Part shown: in pieces, positions 26,395 through 35,629 of the stretch
Position numbering within the stretch: position 1 is the stretch's first letter
Layout: the number at the start of each line of letters is the position of its first letter
Assembly (NCBI RefSeq): GCF_008373765.1
Contig: NZ_VUJW01000008.1
Location: 186,001 to 250,000 of the forward strand
Reading direction: 5' to 3'
Origin: Nocardioides antri
GTDB taxonomy: Bacteria; Actinomycetota; Actinomycetes; Propionibacteriales; Nocardioidaceae
DNA length: 64,000 nucleotides
Program-made: the position numbers and the translations under genes
Notes under the pieces: model-generated
Told to the model about the DNA's origin: nothing
Databases searched by the model: none
What the model saw: only the letters and a program-made list of their open reading frames with translations

Positions 26395-27042
26395 TCAGGC
26401 GCCCTTGAGAGCGGCGAGCACCGCGAGGACCCGCCGGTGGTCGTCCTGGGCGCCGTGCAGGCCGAGCTTCGTGAAGATGTTGGCGATGTGGCTCTCCACG
26501 GTCTTGGGGGAGAGGGTCAGCCGGTGGGCGATGGCCGAGTTCGACCGGCCCTCCGCCATCAACGCGAGGACCTCCCGCTCGCGCTCGGTCAGCTGGCGCA
26601 GCGGGTCGGCGGCGGTGTCGCGGCGCATGAGGTGCCGGACGATCTCGGGGTCCAGCACGGTGCCGCCTGCCGCGATCGTGCGCAGCGCATCCGTCAGGGT
26701 CACGACGTCGAGGACGCGGTCCTTGAGCAGGTACCCGAAGTTCTCCGCGTGGTTCTCGAGCAGCTGGGACGCGTAGTGCGTCTCGACCGCCTGCGAGAGC
26801 AGCAGGATGCCGAGGCCGGGCAGCTCCGCCCGCAGCTCCTGGGCGGCCGCAGCGCCCTCGTGGGTGTACGTCGGCGGCATCCGGATGTCGATGATGGCGA
26901 CGTCCGGCGTCAGTTCCCGTACCGCGCTGATGAGGCCCTCCGCATCGGCGGCCAGGGCACAGACCTCGACCCCTGACTCCTGGAGCAGCCGGGAGAGTCC
27001 CTCCCGCAGCAGGGCAGAGTCGTCGGCGATCACGACCCGCAT
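26395..27042 (-). CDS. NarL/LuxR-type response regulator
   Basis: 215 residues. Receiver domain with phospho-acceptor Asp in DVAIIDIRMPPTYTHEG, acidic pocket VVIADDSALLREGL and Lys in GYLLKDRV; HTH at about 148-205 (LTEREREVLALMAEGRSNSA, LSPKTVESHIANIFTKL). ATG 27042 lies inside the end of the histidine-kinase gene (13-bp overlap), so both are one operon. Confidence 0.9.
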   Translation of the reverse strand: MRVVIADDSALLREGLSRLLQESGVEVCALAADAEGLISAVRELTPDVAIIDIRMPPTYTHEGAAAAQELRAELPGLGILLLSQAVETHYASQLLENHAENFGYLLKDRVLDVVTLTDALRTIAAGGTVLDPEIVRHLMRRDTAADPLRQLTEREREVLALMAEGRSNSAIAHRLTLSPKTVESHIANIFTKLGLHGAQDDHRRVLAVLAALKGA

Positions 27043-29018
27043 GGGAACCTCGCCTCGACCCGGGTGCCGCACGGATGGTTGGGCCTCACCGACAGGGATC
27101 CGCCGAGGGCGGCGACCCGGTCGGCAAGTCCCTGCAGGCCACTGCCCTGCGCGTCGGCTCCGCCGGTGCCTCTGTCGCTGACGGTCACGACCAGGTCGCT
27201 GCCGTCCTGTGTCGCGACGATGGCGACCTCGTCGACCTCGGCATGCTTGACCACGTTGGAGACCGCCTCGGCGACGACGAACCACGCCGCACTCTCGACG
27301 GCCCGCGGGAACCGCCGCTCGGCGACGGAGACCTGGAGATGCAGCGGGATCCGGTTGGCGAGGTCCTCGACCGCGGCGCGGAGCCCGCCGCCGGCGAGCG
27401 CGGCCGGCTGGAGGCCGGCGGCCAGGTCGCGGAGCTCCTGCACCGTACGGCCGAGGTGCTCGATCGCTCGGTCCACCTCGTCGCGGAGAACCTCCTCGGC
27501 GCCGTTGATCCGAGCCGACCGGAGCTGGAGCGCTATCGCCAGGAGCCGCTGCTGCGCTCCGTCGTGGAGGTCGCGCTCGATCCGCTGTCGCTCCTCCAGG
27601 TGCGCGCCGGCGAGCCGTGACCGGGACTCGGTGACGTCCTCGACCTGTCGGGCCAGCTCTGCGCGCAGCCCGAGGTTGTCGATGTCGGCGGCGGCCTCCT
27701 GGCTCACCGCCTCCACGACACTGCTCTCGGTGCGCCGTGGGTCGAACTCGATCCTCGCGCCGACGCGGTGGTCGCGGACCACGTCGACGGTCGAGCCGGT
27801 CGGTGCCGCGGCGTGGCCGCTGGACGTCACCCATCCCTCGGCGGCCGGGAAGAGCACCCGAACGCTCGGATCGCCAAGCGCCTCGCGCAGAAGGGTCTCG
27901 AGGTCGGTGTCCGCTCTGCGGAGACCGGCTCGCACGACCTGGACCGCGTCGAACCGTCGCCGGTTGAACCGGCGGTCGACCGCGTTGCGGGCCCACAGGT
28001 ACGCCGGCCGCGCCGCGGCCACCGCGGCAAGGGTGGCGACACTGGTCGGCCAGCGGGCCGTGGAGCTCAGCGTGGGGATGCTACGGGTGATCACCAGCAC
28101 CACCAGCCCGAAGACCGCGATGACCGCTCCCGAGGCGAGCGCGTAGCCCACCGACTCGCTGACCACACGCTCCACGTCGTACAGCCGGTACTTGGCCACG
28201 GAGAAGGCCGCCCCCAACGTGATCGTGACGATCCCGACGGCCATGAACGCGCCGGCCAGCTCGTCATGTCCCGCGTACGCCGCGACGAACGACCCGATCA
28301 CGCCGGGCGCGAGCGGGCTGGCTCCGGCCACCAGCCAAAGCAGCTGCTGACGCTCCTCCCCGCGGGACCGGCGGAAGGCGCGCGCGACGGAGAACACCGA
28401 GGCCAGGACGCAGAACCCCAAGGTCAGCACCGCGACGGTGGACGCCGCCGCTGTCGCCGTCTCCGCCCCGTCGATCGCCCACGGACTCGTGGTGTCGCGG
28501 TACCCCCCGGTCTCGAGCCGGGTCGACCGCGTCAGGGATCCGACCTGGGAGGCGAGGGTGGAGACGATGGTCACCACCGGGAGATGGCGCCAGGGGCCGG
28601 ATCTCGGGGCAGGGGTGAACTGGAGGATCAGCGCCAGGAAGAGGAACCACCACAGGAAGCTCGACTCGCTCAGGGTCGCGACCAGCTCCGCGTGGGGCAT
28701 CTCGCCGGGCTCCGACGTCAGCGCCACCTCGGCGTACATCTCGGTGAGCCCGCTCCAGGCCAGTGCGGTTCCGAGCCCCAGGAACGCCCAGCCGGCCACC
28801 TGGCGGTGTGCGCGACCGGTCAGGACGACGCCCACGGCCCAGCTGACCACGGTGCCCGTGATGTACGGCGTTGTCGTGAGGACCGACTCCAGGTGGATCC
28901 CGGAGGTCGGCGCGCCGGGCCGGCGAACCTGGACGAGGACCATGCCCAGGATGAGGGCGGGCACGAGCGGCCAGGTCACCGCCCTGGCCACGAGTCTGCC
29001 CCTCGGGCTCGGCGCCAT
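27030..29018 (-). CDS. Membrane histidine kinase, NarX-like (HisKA_3)
   Basis: 662 residues. About eight N-terminal membrane helices (to residue 300) are followed by a GAF-like linker, the HisKA_3 dimerisation helix with phospho-acceptor His in ERQRIERDLHDGAQQRLLAI, and a HATPase domain (NVVKHAEV, VSDRGTGGADAQGSGLQGLA). It phosphorylates the overlapping downstream regulator. Start ATG 29018 is chosen as it begins the hydrophobic N-terminus; GTG 29021 is adjacent. The membrane signal is unknown. Confidence 0.85.
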   Translation of the reverse strand: MAPSPRGRLVARAVTWPLVPALILGMVLVQVRRPGAPTSGIHLESVLTTTPYITGTVVSWAVGVVLTGRAHRQVAGWAFLGLGTALAWSGLTEMYAEVALTSEPGEMPHAELVATLSESSFLWWFLFLALILQFTPAPRSGPWRHLPVVTIVSTLASQVGSLTRSTRLETGGYRDTTSPWAIDGAETATAAASTVAVLTLGFCVLASVFSVARAFRRSRGEERQQLLWLVAGASPLAPGVIGSFVAAYAGHDELAGAFMAVGIVTITLGAAFSVAKYRLYDVERVVSESVGYALASGAVIAVFGLVVLVITRSIPTLSSTARWPTSVATLAAVAAARPAYLWARNAVDRRFNRRRFDAVQVVRAGLRRADTDLETLLREALGDPSVRVLFPAAEGWVTSSGHAAAPTGSTVDVVRDHRVGARIEFDPRRTESSVVEAVSQEAAADIDNLGLRAELARQVEDVTESRSRLAGAHLEERQRIERDLHDGAQQRLLAIALQLRSARINGAEEVLRDEVDRAIEHLGRTVQELRDLAAGLQPAALAGGGLRAAVEDLANRIPLHLQVSVAERRFPRAVESAAWFVVAEAVSNVVKHAEVDEVAIVATQDGSDLVVTVSDRGTGGADAQGSGLQGLADRVAALGGSLSVRPNHPCGTRVEARFPCGS

Positions 29019-29159
29019 CACATCATCGTGGCAGCAAAGCGCGGCGTGCGGCTCAGGGTTGGCCCTGATCACAGAACTCGGTGCCTACCCCGTCGTGCTG
29101 TGGTCCGGCATGGCCGACGCTGGGAGAACATCCCGCTGACCAGCAAGGAGAGCCGCATC

Positions 29160-30937
29160 ATGTCCACCCACGTGTCGACGTCACCGGGCACCCGCGGCAC
29201 GAGAAGGTTCTCCCCGTCAGCTCTTCGGTTCTTTGCCCTGACCGTCAGCCTCTCCTGCGCGCTTCTCCTCACCGTCGCGGACGTGACGGTGTCGGCAGCG
29301 CAGGCGGCGGGGCCTAGTGGCGTCGACGGAGAGTCGATCACCACGATCGATCCGGAGGCGCAAACCGGCACCCTCACGGCCGGTGGCCGCCACACCTGTG
29401 GTCTTCGCACCGGCGGCACCGCCACCTGCTGGGGCGACAACACCTCCGGCCAGAGCACGGCCCCGTCCGGCACGTTCACCACTCTCACGGGCGGCGAGCA
29501 CCACACCTGCGGCCTGCGCACCAACGGCACGGCCGCCTGCTGGGGTGCAAACGCCGAGGGGCAGAGCACCGTCTCCGCCGGGTCCTACACCGCTCTTACG
29601 GCCGGCCAGTTCCACACCTGCGGTCTGCGCACCAGCGGCACCGCGACCTGCTGGGGAAAGAACGACCATGGCCAGAGCACCGTGTACTACCCGACCGCAA
29701 CGTTCACCTCCATCACGGCCGGCGCAGGGCATTCTTGCGGTGTCTTCACCAACGGGACAGGCACGTGCTGGGGCCGGAACGACTTCGGCCAGTCTTCCGT
29801 CCCCGCCGGCACCTTCACCGCGATCGACGCGGGCGGCACGCACACCTGCGGGTTGCGCCTCAACGGCACAGCAACGTGCTGGGGCGACAACTTCGACGGC
29901 CAAGCCGATGCCCCCGCCGGTACCTTCACCATGCTCACCGCCGGTAAGTTCCACACCTGCGGCCTGCGCACCAACGGCACCGCCACCTGCTGGGGCTGGA
30001 ACCTCAACGGCCAGGCCACGGCCCCCACCGGCACCTTCACCACCCTCGCCGCCGGGGGCACCCACACCTGCGGTCTGCGCACCAACGGCACCGCCACCTG
30101 CTGGGGCTGGGACGCCTCCGGCCAGACCTACGCGCCGGATGACGTTCTCGGCCGCCCGGGGATCAGTGCCGGGACCAACAGCTCCTGCGGCATCCAGGCC
30201 AATACCACCATCGTGTGCTGGGGCTCGGACAGCGACGGCATCGTCAGCAACCCGCCCTCCGGGCGGTTCACCGGGGTCAGCAACGGCGGCTCGCACGCCT
30301 GCGCGGTCCGGATCACCGGCCTCCCGGCGTGCTGGGGTGACAACACCAGTGGACAGGCCACAGCCCCCAACGCCGTCCTGTCCACCGTGAGTGCCGGCAC
30401 TAGCCACACCTGCGGCGTCCGGTCCACGAGCTCCATCGTCTGCTGGGGCAGCAACAGCAATGGTCAGACAACCGCCCCCACCGGCAGCTACCTGTCCGTC
30501 TCCGCCGGGGGTGCCCACACCTGCGCCCTGCGCACCACCGGCGCCGTGGCCTGCTGGGGCAACAACGCCTCGGGCCAGTCCACCGCGGCCGCGGGAACCT
30601 TCACCAACCTCGCGGTCGGCGATGCCTTCAGCTGCGCCCTCCGCACCGCGGGTACCTTGCGCTGCTGGGGTCTCAACGACCAGGGCAGAGCGACGTGCCG
30701 ACCGGCACGTTCACCAGCATCACCGCTGGTGCCAACCACGCCTGTGGCCTGGCCACTGACAGCACGATCGAGTGCTGGGGCGCGAACTCCTGGGGCAAGG
30801 CATCTCCACCGACCGGCAGGTTCAGGTCCGTCGAGGCCGGCGCCAACCACACCTGCGGGCTGCGCGCCAGCGGCGATCTCATCTGCTGGGGCCGCAACCA
30901 GGCCGGCCAGACGTCGGTCCCTCCCTGGTTCGGCTGA
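29160..30937 (+). pseudogene. Secreted RCC1-repeat protein, 14 repeats, broken by a 1-bp frameshift
   Basis: A signal peptide (SALRFFALTVSLSCALLLTV, then SAAQAAG) is followed by 14 repeats of about 37 residues with the core HTCGLRTNGTATCWGDN. Fourteen equals two seven-bladed RCC1 propellers. Each repeat has a conserved Cys pair and CWG. Repeats 1-12 are in the frame of ATG 29160; at 30684-30688 one C appears lost (GGCAGAGC where GGCCAGAGC is expected), and repeats 13-14 follow in the next frame (30695-30937). In the first frame a low-quality tail runs to 30950. AAGGAG lies 9 bp before the start. No anchor motif is seen. Could be a sequencing error, a true mutation, or a phase-variable gene. 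Confidence 0.75.
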
Positions 30938-30983
30938 ACCTTCGCGGTGACAACCGCCTGCCCGTCCAACCGGCAGCGGCGAG

Positions 30984-31994
30984 TCAGGACCATGACGCCG
31001 AGGCCGGATCGGTGCTGAGGACGCGGACGGCGAGGGCGGTGGTCGCCTCGACGTTGAGGAACCCGACGACGTTGCTGACCCGGTCGAGGTCGAGCGGGAG
31101 CAATCCCGGGCTGCCGGGCACGTCGGGGGTGAGCCCGAGGTCCAGGTCCTCCCGCCCCGACATGATCCGCACGTTGAAGTCGTAGCGCTCGCGCGCGCCC
31201 GGCGCCCGGAGCCGGCGTACGACGGTCGCGCCCACCCGGCGGGAGCCGGTCTCCTCCGCCCACGAGTCCAGCGCCGCGACCAGCGCGTGCCCGTCGTTGT
31301 GGTCGATGTCGGCCCAGACCGTCTGCATCGGACCCGCGTGCTGGAGGAGGATGGCGGCGGTCTTCTCGCCGATCCCCGGGACGCCGGGCAGGTTGTCGCT
31401 CGCATCACCCCGCAGCGCGGCGAACTCGAGGTAGCGCTCGGCCGCGACGCCGTACATCGCGTGCAGCCTCTTCGGGGTGAGCAGCGGTGACCCGTTGATG
31501 CCGCCGTCGATCAGCCGCAGCACCCGGGTGTGGTCGCTGATGTGGGCGAACGCGTCACGGTCGGACGTGATGATCACGCAGTTCCAGTCGTTGGCGCGCG
31601 CCCAGGCGGCGCCCGAGGCGTTGACGTCGTCGGCCTCGAGACCCGGGGGAGTGACCGTGGCCAGGCCGAGGGCGTCGAGCAGCGCGCCGGCCCGGTCGAG
31701 CTGGTCGACGAGCTGCGTGTCCTTCTGGCTGCGACCGGCCTTGTAGTCGGGGTAGGCGTCCCTGCGGACCGATGCCGTGCGGTCGTCGAGCCCGAAGACC
31801 ACCGCGTCCGGGGCGAACCCTTCGATCGCCTCGATGATCTGGCGCAGCATGCCGTGCAGGGCCCAGGCGGGGCGGCCGGAGCGGTCGGTGATCCGCGTGT
31901 GCGCCCGGGCGTGGTGGTGGCGGTGCAGGAGCGACGGGGCGTCGACGACGAGCAGCAGCTTGCGGTCGCGTGGCTGCGGGTCAGGTGGGGGCAT
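30984..31994 (-). CDS. Stand-alone 5'-3' exonuclease (Pol I N-domain-like)
   Basis: 336 residues. FEN/PIN-like nuclease: LLLVVDAPSLLHRHHHA, VVFGLDDRTASVRRDAYPDY (metal Asp and DYKAGR helical arch), GLEADDV, ITSDRDAFAHI, and the helix-3-turn-helix GVPGIGEKTAAILL. It should process flap or RNA-primed 5' ends. ATG 31994 is chosen because TACGAT (minus strand) overlaps the other candidate, ATG 32009, which therefore cannot be the start of a transcript made from that box. Confidence 0.85.
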   Translation of the reverse strand: MPPPDPQPRDRKLLLVVDAPSLLHRHHHARAHTRITDRSGRPAWALHGMLRQIIEAIEGFAPDAVVFGLDDRTASVRRDAYPDYKAGRSQKDTQLVDQLDRAGALLDALGLATVTPPGLEADDVNASGAAWARANDWNCVIITSDRDAFAHISDHTRVLRLIDGGINGSPLLTPKRLHAMYGVAAERYLEFAALRGDASDNLPGVPGIGEKTAAILLQHAGPMQTVWADIDHNDGHALVAALDSWAEETGSRRVGATVVRRLRAPGARERYDFNVRIMSGREDLDLGLTPDVPGSPGLLPLDLDRVSNVVGFLNVEATTALAVRVLSTDPASASWS

Positions 31995-32032
31995 GGCGAT
32001 CGCCGCCATCGTAGGTCCCCGGGGTCCTGGGG

Positions 32033-33250
32033 CTACGTCGACTCGCTGCCGCGGACCCGCGCCTCGACGCGCACCGCCAGGTCGGCGAGCTCGTCGAGCA
32101 CGTCGCCGACGCCCCACACCTGGTTGCGTCTGCGGTCGGTCAGGGGACGGATGATGCCGGCGTCCTGCAGCCGCTCGAGGGCCCGGTAGACCGTCGTCGA
32201 CGGCATCCGGAGCTGGCGCTCGAGGTCCTCCGGGCTGGCGACCGGGTCCTGCGCGAGCCGGTCGACCACGACCGCCAGCGCGGTCCCGGCCCTGGGCCCA
32301 CCCAGCGCCTCGCGCCACCGGTCGGGCATCTCGCGCAGCCGCTGGGCGGTCGTCTGCGACTCGGTCGCGGCGATCGTCGCCGAGGACGCATACACCTCCA
32401 CGATCGCTGCGGCGTCTCCCGCGTGGTAGCGGTTCAGGGCGTCGAAGTACTCGCTGCGGCGGGCGGCGAGAGCCGCCGCTACCGGCACCGTCACCTGTCG
32501 GGTGATGCCGCGCTGCCGCAGGAGCCCGGCTGCGAGCGCGCGTCCGATCCGCCCGTTGCCGTCGGTGAACGGGTGGATCGCCTCGAGCTGCGCGTGCGCG
32601 ATCGCGGCCTGGGCGACGGCGGGGAGGTCGACCCGGCTGCAGAACCTGACCAGGTCGGCCATCTTCCCCGGAACCTGGTCGGCCGGTGGGGGGACGTAGA
32701 TCGCGCCGCGCGGCGAGTGGTCGGACCCGCCGATCCAGTTCTGCATGGTCCGCCACCGTCCGGCGTACGGCGCGTCGACCGGGTCGTGCTCCATCAGCCT
32801 GCGGTGGGCGTCGAGGATCACCTGCTCGGTGACGGTGCCGACCGTGAGCCGGTCGAGGGCGCCCGTCGCGCGGGCCATCGCGAGGGCCGACGGGTTGGCG
32901 CGGCTGCCGTGGAGCGCTCGCACGTAGTCATCGATGCTCGCCTCCTCGTGCTCGATCTTGGAGGAGGCGATCGACTCGGCTCGCAGGAGCAGCGTGGCGA
33001 GCGGACGGAGGTGCTCACCATGGGTCGCGTCGAGCGCCGCCATCGCGCGGACGGCTTCCTCCGACAGCGCGACGATCGCCGCGGGGATCATCGGCACGAT
33101 CTCCGCGATGTCGGCCGGGACGGAGACGGTGATCTCGCGCAGCCGACGGTCGTCGATGGTGCCGCCCTTGCGGGTCTGCTGCCACGACACCCTCGCGGAG
33201 GTGCTGGCCGGGACGGGGACGCCGGCCCCGGGCGGCGATGGGCGGGCCAT
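32033..33250 (-). CDS. Fic-family protein with C-terminal winged helix
   Basis: 405 residues. The Fic motif HPFTDGNGRIGRALAAG is intact, so AMP-transfer chemistry is possible. An N-terminal segment SSKIEHEEASIDDYVRALHG resembles the inhibitory helix (S-x-x-x-E then normally G/N; here H). The C-terminal 75 residues look like a winged helix (DLERQLRMPSTTVYRALERL, QDAGIIRPLTDRRRNQVWG). Fic proteins of this layout modify target proteins and often bind their own promoter. A perfect 9-bp inverted repeat lies upstream. TACGCT is 6 bases before ATG 33250 (leaderless). Confidence 0.85.
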   Translation of the reverse strand: MARPSPPGAGVPVPASTSARVSWQQTRKGGTIDDRRLREITVSVPADIAEIVPMIPAAIVALSEEAVRAMAALDATHGEHLRPLATLLLRAESIASSKIEHEEASIDDYVRALHGSRANPSALAMARATGALDRLTVGTVTEQVILDAHRRLMEHDPVDAPYAGRWRTMQNWIGGSDHSPRGAIYVPPPADQVPGKMADLVRFCSRVDLPAVAQAAIAHAQLEAIHPFTDGNGRIGRALAAGLLRQRGITRQVTVPVAAALAARRSEYFDALNRYHAGDAAAIVEVYASSATIAATESQTTAQRLREMPDRWREALGGPRAGTALAVVVDRLAQDPVASPEDLERQLRMPSTTVYRALERLQDAGIIRPLTDRRRNQVWGVGDVLDELADLAVRVEARVRGSEST

Positions 33251-33266
33251 GGGAACAGCGTACCGA

Positions 33267-33299
33267 CTATTCCCACAATCGGCGCTGAAATGGGAATAG
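33267..33299. promoter_or_regulatory. Inverted repeat upstream of the Fic gene
   Basis: CTATTCCCA (33267-33275) and TGGGAATAG (33291-33299), perfect 9-bp arms 15 bp apart. A third related half-site, TGTTCCCAT, covers the start codon. Arm centres lie about 24 bp apart, so two protein dimers or one large one could bind. The Fic protein's own C-terminal HTH is the best candidate. Confidence 0.55.
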
Positions 33300-33404
33300 G
33301 GGGCTTCTCGTTCCCGGACCGTGCGGCCGGACTTTGGCGGTAGATCGAGCCTCGGTGGGCGGATTTCGGTCGCGGCTGTTGGTCCGGCTTGGGAGGATGC
33401 GTGC

Positions 33405-33971
33405 GTGAGTTCCCCCGGAGACATCGTGCCCGACAGCAAGGACTGGACCTGGGTCCTCGACCGCCCCTGCCCGGAGTGCGGGGTCGACGTGAGCGCGGTC
33501 GACCGCGCGGACCTCGGTCCGCTGATCCTGGAGAACGCGACGTCGTGGCAGCAGGTGCTCGCCCACCCGGAGGCCACCCGGCGACCGGAGCCGACGGTGT
33601 GGTCGCCGACGGTGTGGTCGCCGACGGAGTACGCCGCGCACGTCCGCGACGTGCACCGGATGTTCTCCGGGCGGGTCGCCCTGATGCTCGCCGAGGACGA
33701 TCCGACCTTCGCCAACTGGGACCAGGACGAGACCGCGATCGCCGAGCGCTACGACCTGCAGCAGCCCGCCCAGGTGGCCCCGGAGCTGCTGGCCGCGGCG
33801 GAGGAGGTCGCGGCGGCGTACGACAGCGTGGCGGGTGACGACTGGGAGCGTCGCGGCACGCGCAGCAACGGCAGCGTCTTCACCGTCGAGTCGCTCGGTC
33901 GCTACCACCTCCACGACGTGGTCCACCACCTGTGGGACGTCCGCTGGGTCGCGGCGGAGTCGTCAGGGTGA
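33405..33971 (+). CDS. DinB-like protein
   Basis: 188 residues. DinB/mycothiol-transferase-like four-helix fold: TWVLDRPCPECGVDVSAVDR, TEYAAHVRDVHRMFSGRVAL, TVESLGRYHLHDVVHHLWDV. The His residues in AAHVRDVH and YHLHDVVHH could form the metal site. GTG 33405 follows GAGGAT by 6 bases. A 15-bp tandem duplication (33591-33620) gives the repeat TVWSPTVWSPT. It overlaps the DUF3046 gene by 3 bp (GTGA). Confidence 0.75.
   Translation: MSSPGDIVPDSKDWTWVLDRPCPECGVDVSAVDRADLGPLILENATSWQQVLAHPEATRRPEPTVWSPTVWSPTEYAAHVRDVHRMFSGRVALMLAEDDPTFANWDQDETAIAERYDLQQPAQVAPELLAAAEEVAAAYDSVAGDDWERRGTRSNGSVFTVESLGRYHLHDVVHHLWDVRWVAAESSG
33591..33620 (+). repeat. 15-bp tandem duplication within the DinB-like gene
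   Basis: CCGACGGTGTGGTCG occurs twice in a row (33591-33605, 33606-33620), with a partial third copy CCGACGGAG. It adds five residues (PTVWS) and keeps the frame. Confidence 0.8.
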
Positions 33972-34162
33972 GGCACACCGAGTTCTGGGCCCGACTCGAC
34001 CAGCACCTGGGGCGGGCCTATTCCCGGACGTGGGCCGAGCAGCAGGTGCTCGGCGAGCTCGGCCACCGCACGGCGATCGAGGCCCTGGACGCCGGGGTCC
34101 CGCCGAAGCAGGTCTGGGCCGCTGTCTGGCAGAGCCTCGGCCTGCCGGCGAGCGAGCGATGA
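33968..34162 (+). CDS. DUF3046 protein
   Basis: 64 residues: RHTEFWARLDQHLGRAYSRT, HRTAIEALDAGVPPKQVWAA, VWQSLGLP. DUF3046 is a small actinobacterial family that lies close to recA in many genomes. Role unknown. GTGA overlap with the DinB-like gene, ATGA overlap with the MFS gene. Confidence 0.85.
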   Translation: MRHTEFWARLDQHLGRAYSRTWAEQQVLGELGHRTAIEALDAGVPPKQVWAAVWQSLGLPASER

Positions 34163-35439
34163 CCACGCCGGCGCCCACGCCGGTGGTGCAGGAGCCGGCG
34201 GCGGACCTGCAGCGCCGTACGGTCCGGGTGCTCGTGCTGACCCAGGCGGTCGGCGCGCTCGGGATCACGATCGGGATCGCCACGGCTTCCCTGCTGGCCC
34301 GTGACCTCTCCGGGTCCGAGGCGCTCTCGGGGCTGGCGCAGACCGCCCAGGTCCTCGGCGCTGCGGTCATCTCGTTCCTGCTCGCCGCGGTGATGGGGCG
34401 GCGCGGGCGCCGGGTCGGTCTGGTGACCGGCTACCTCCTCGGCGCGGCCGGCGGCGGCCTCGCGGTGCTCTCGGGGATCGTCGAGTCGATGCCGCTCCTC
34501 CTCGTCGGCGCCGTCCTGATCGGCGCCGGCACCTCGGCCAACAGCGCCGCGCGGTTCGCCGCCACGGACCTCGCCGACGACAGCAATCGCGGCCGGTCGC
34601 TCTCGCTGGTCGTCTGGGCGACGACGATCGGTGCCGTCCTCGGTCCGAACCTCACCGGCCCGGCGGGCGCGTTCGCCGACGCCGTCAACATCCCGGAGCT
34701 CACCGGTCCGTTCGCGATCGGTGCCTTCGGCATGCTCGCCGCCGCCCTGGTGGCCTTCGTGATGCTGCGACCCGACCCGCTGCTCCTCGCCCGGGAGCGC
34801 GCGCGTGACGTGGAGGTCGGTCACGTCGCGGCCGGGTCGTCCGCCTCCCGGGCGTGGCAGGCGGTGCGCGAGCGGCCGATCCTCGGCCTCGCCATCGGGG
34901 GACTGGCGCTGGCCCACGCCACGATGATCAGCGTCATGGTGATGACGCCGCTCCACATGGAGCACGGCGGCGCCGAGCTCGACGTCATCGGCCTGGTGAT
35001 CAGCGTCCACGTCCTCGGGATGTTCGCGTTCTCGCCGCTCGTCGGCATGCTCGCCGACCGGTTCGGCCGTCCGATCGTGCTCGGGTCCGGCGGCATGGTG
35101 CTCGTGATGGCACTGCTCCTGTGCGCCTCGGCGCCGGAGGGGATGTCGTGGCAGGTGACGGCCGGGCTGTTCCTGCTGGGCGTCGGCTGGTCGCTGGCGA
35201 TGGTGTCGGCGTCGACGATGGTCGCGGAGCACGCCCCGCTCGAGTCGCGCACCGACGTCCAGGGGACCTCCGACCTGGTCATGGGCGTCACTGCAGCGTC
35301 AGCCGGCGCCCTGGCCGGCCTGATCGTCGGCCTGGCCGGCTACCCGGTGCTGGCGCTGGTCACCCTCGCCCTGGCGTTCGGCGTCGCCGGTGCGGCTGCG
35401 CGAGCACAGATCGACACCGCGACACGCCGCACGCCCTGA
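34159..35439 (+). CDS. MFS transporter
   Basis: 426 residues, about 12 membrane helices in two halves. The loop 2-3 motif is [13 protein letters not shown] and the equivalent second-half motif is [14 protein letters not shown]. Likely a drug/proton antiporter-type exporter; substrate unknown. ATGA overlap with DUF3046. Its stop codon lies 9 bp before the recA LexA box. Confidence 0.85.
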   Translation: MTTPAPTPVVQEPAADLQRRTVRVLVLTQAVGALGITIGIATASLLARDLSGSEALSGLAQTAQVLGAAVISFLLAAVMGRRGRRVGLVTGYLLGAAGGGLAVLSGIVESMPLLLVGAVLIGAGTSANSAARFAATDLADDSNRGRSLSLVVWATTIGAVLGPNLTGPAGAFADAVNIPELTGPFAIGAFGMLAAALVAFVMLRPDPLLLARERARDVEVGHVAAGSSASRAWQAVRERPILGLAIGGLALAHATMISVMVMTPLHMEHGGAELDVIGLVISVHVLGMFAFSPLVGMLADRFGRPIVLGSGGMVLVMALLLCASAPEGMSWQVTAGLFLLGVGWSLAMVSASTMVAEHAPLESRTDVQGTSDLVMGVTAASAGALAGLIVGLAGYPVLALVTLALAFGVAGAAARAQIDTATRRTP

Positions 35440-35445
35440 ACACCT

Positions 35446-35468
35446 TCGAACAGGTGTTCGGCTAGGTT
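35446..35468 (+). promoter_or_regulatory. LexA (SOS) box and -10 of recA
   Basis: CGAACAGGTGTTCG is a perfect palindrome of the actinobacterial SOS type (GAAC-N4-GTTC at 35448-35459). TAGGTT at 35463-35468 serves as -10, so a bound LexA would cover the promoter. This leaves a leader of about 155 nt before the recA start. Confidence 0.85.
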
Positions 35469-35629
35469 CTCCGTTACGGCGACGAGTGGTGCGAGCCACC
35501 TGTTGTCCACAGGTACGACGCACCGGCGGGTTCTCCCCAACTCGGACGCGGCTGATCAGGCTGTGTCGGACCCTCGCCCTAGCGTCGCAGATGTACCTGG
35601 CCCGACCACCAGACGAAGGACGTGAGGAC

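Noticed and set aside
29160-30937. Regular repeats taken as a CRISPR array or satellite
   Set aside because: The period is about 111 bp and codes for RCC1 repeats; units vary at third positions as protein repeats do.
27768-30950. A 1060-codon open frame that covers the kinase gene on the opposite strand and the RCC1 gene
   Set aside because: Only the part from 29160 has a signal peptide and repeats. The first 464 codons are an Arg/Gly/Pro-rich shadow of the histidine kinase.
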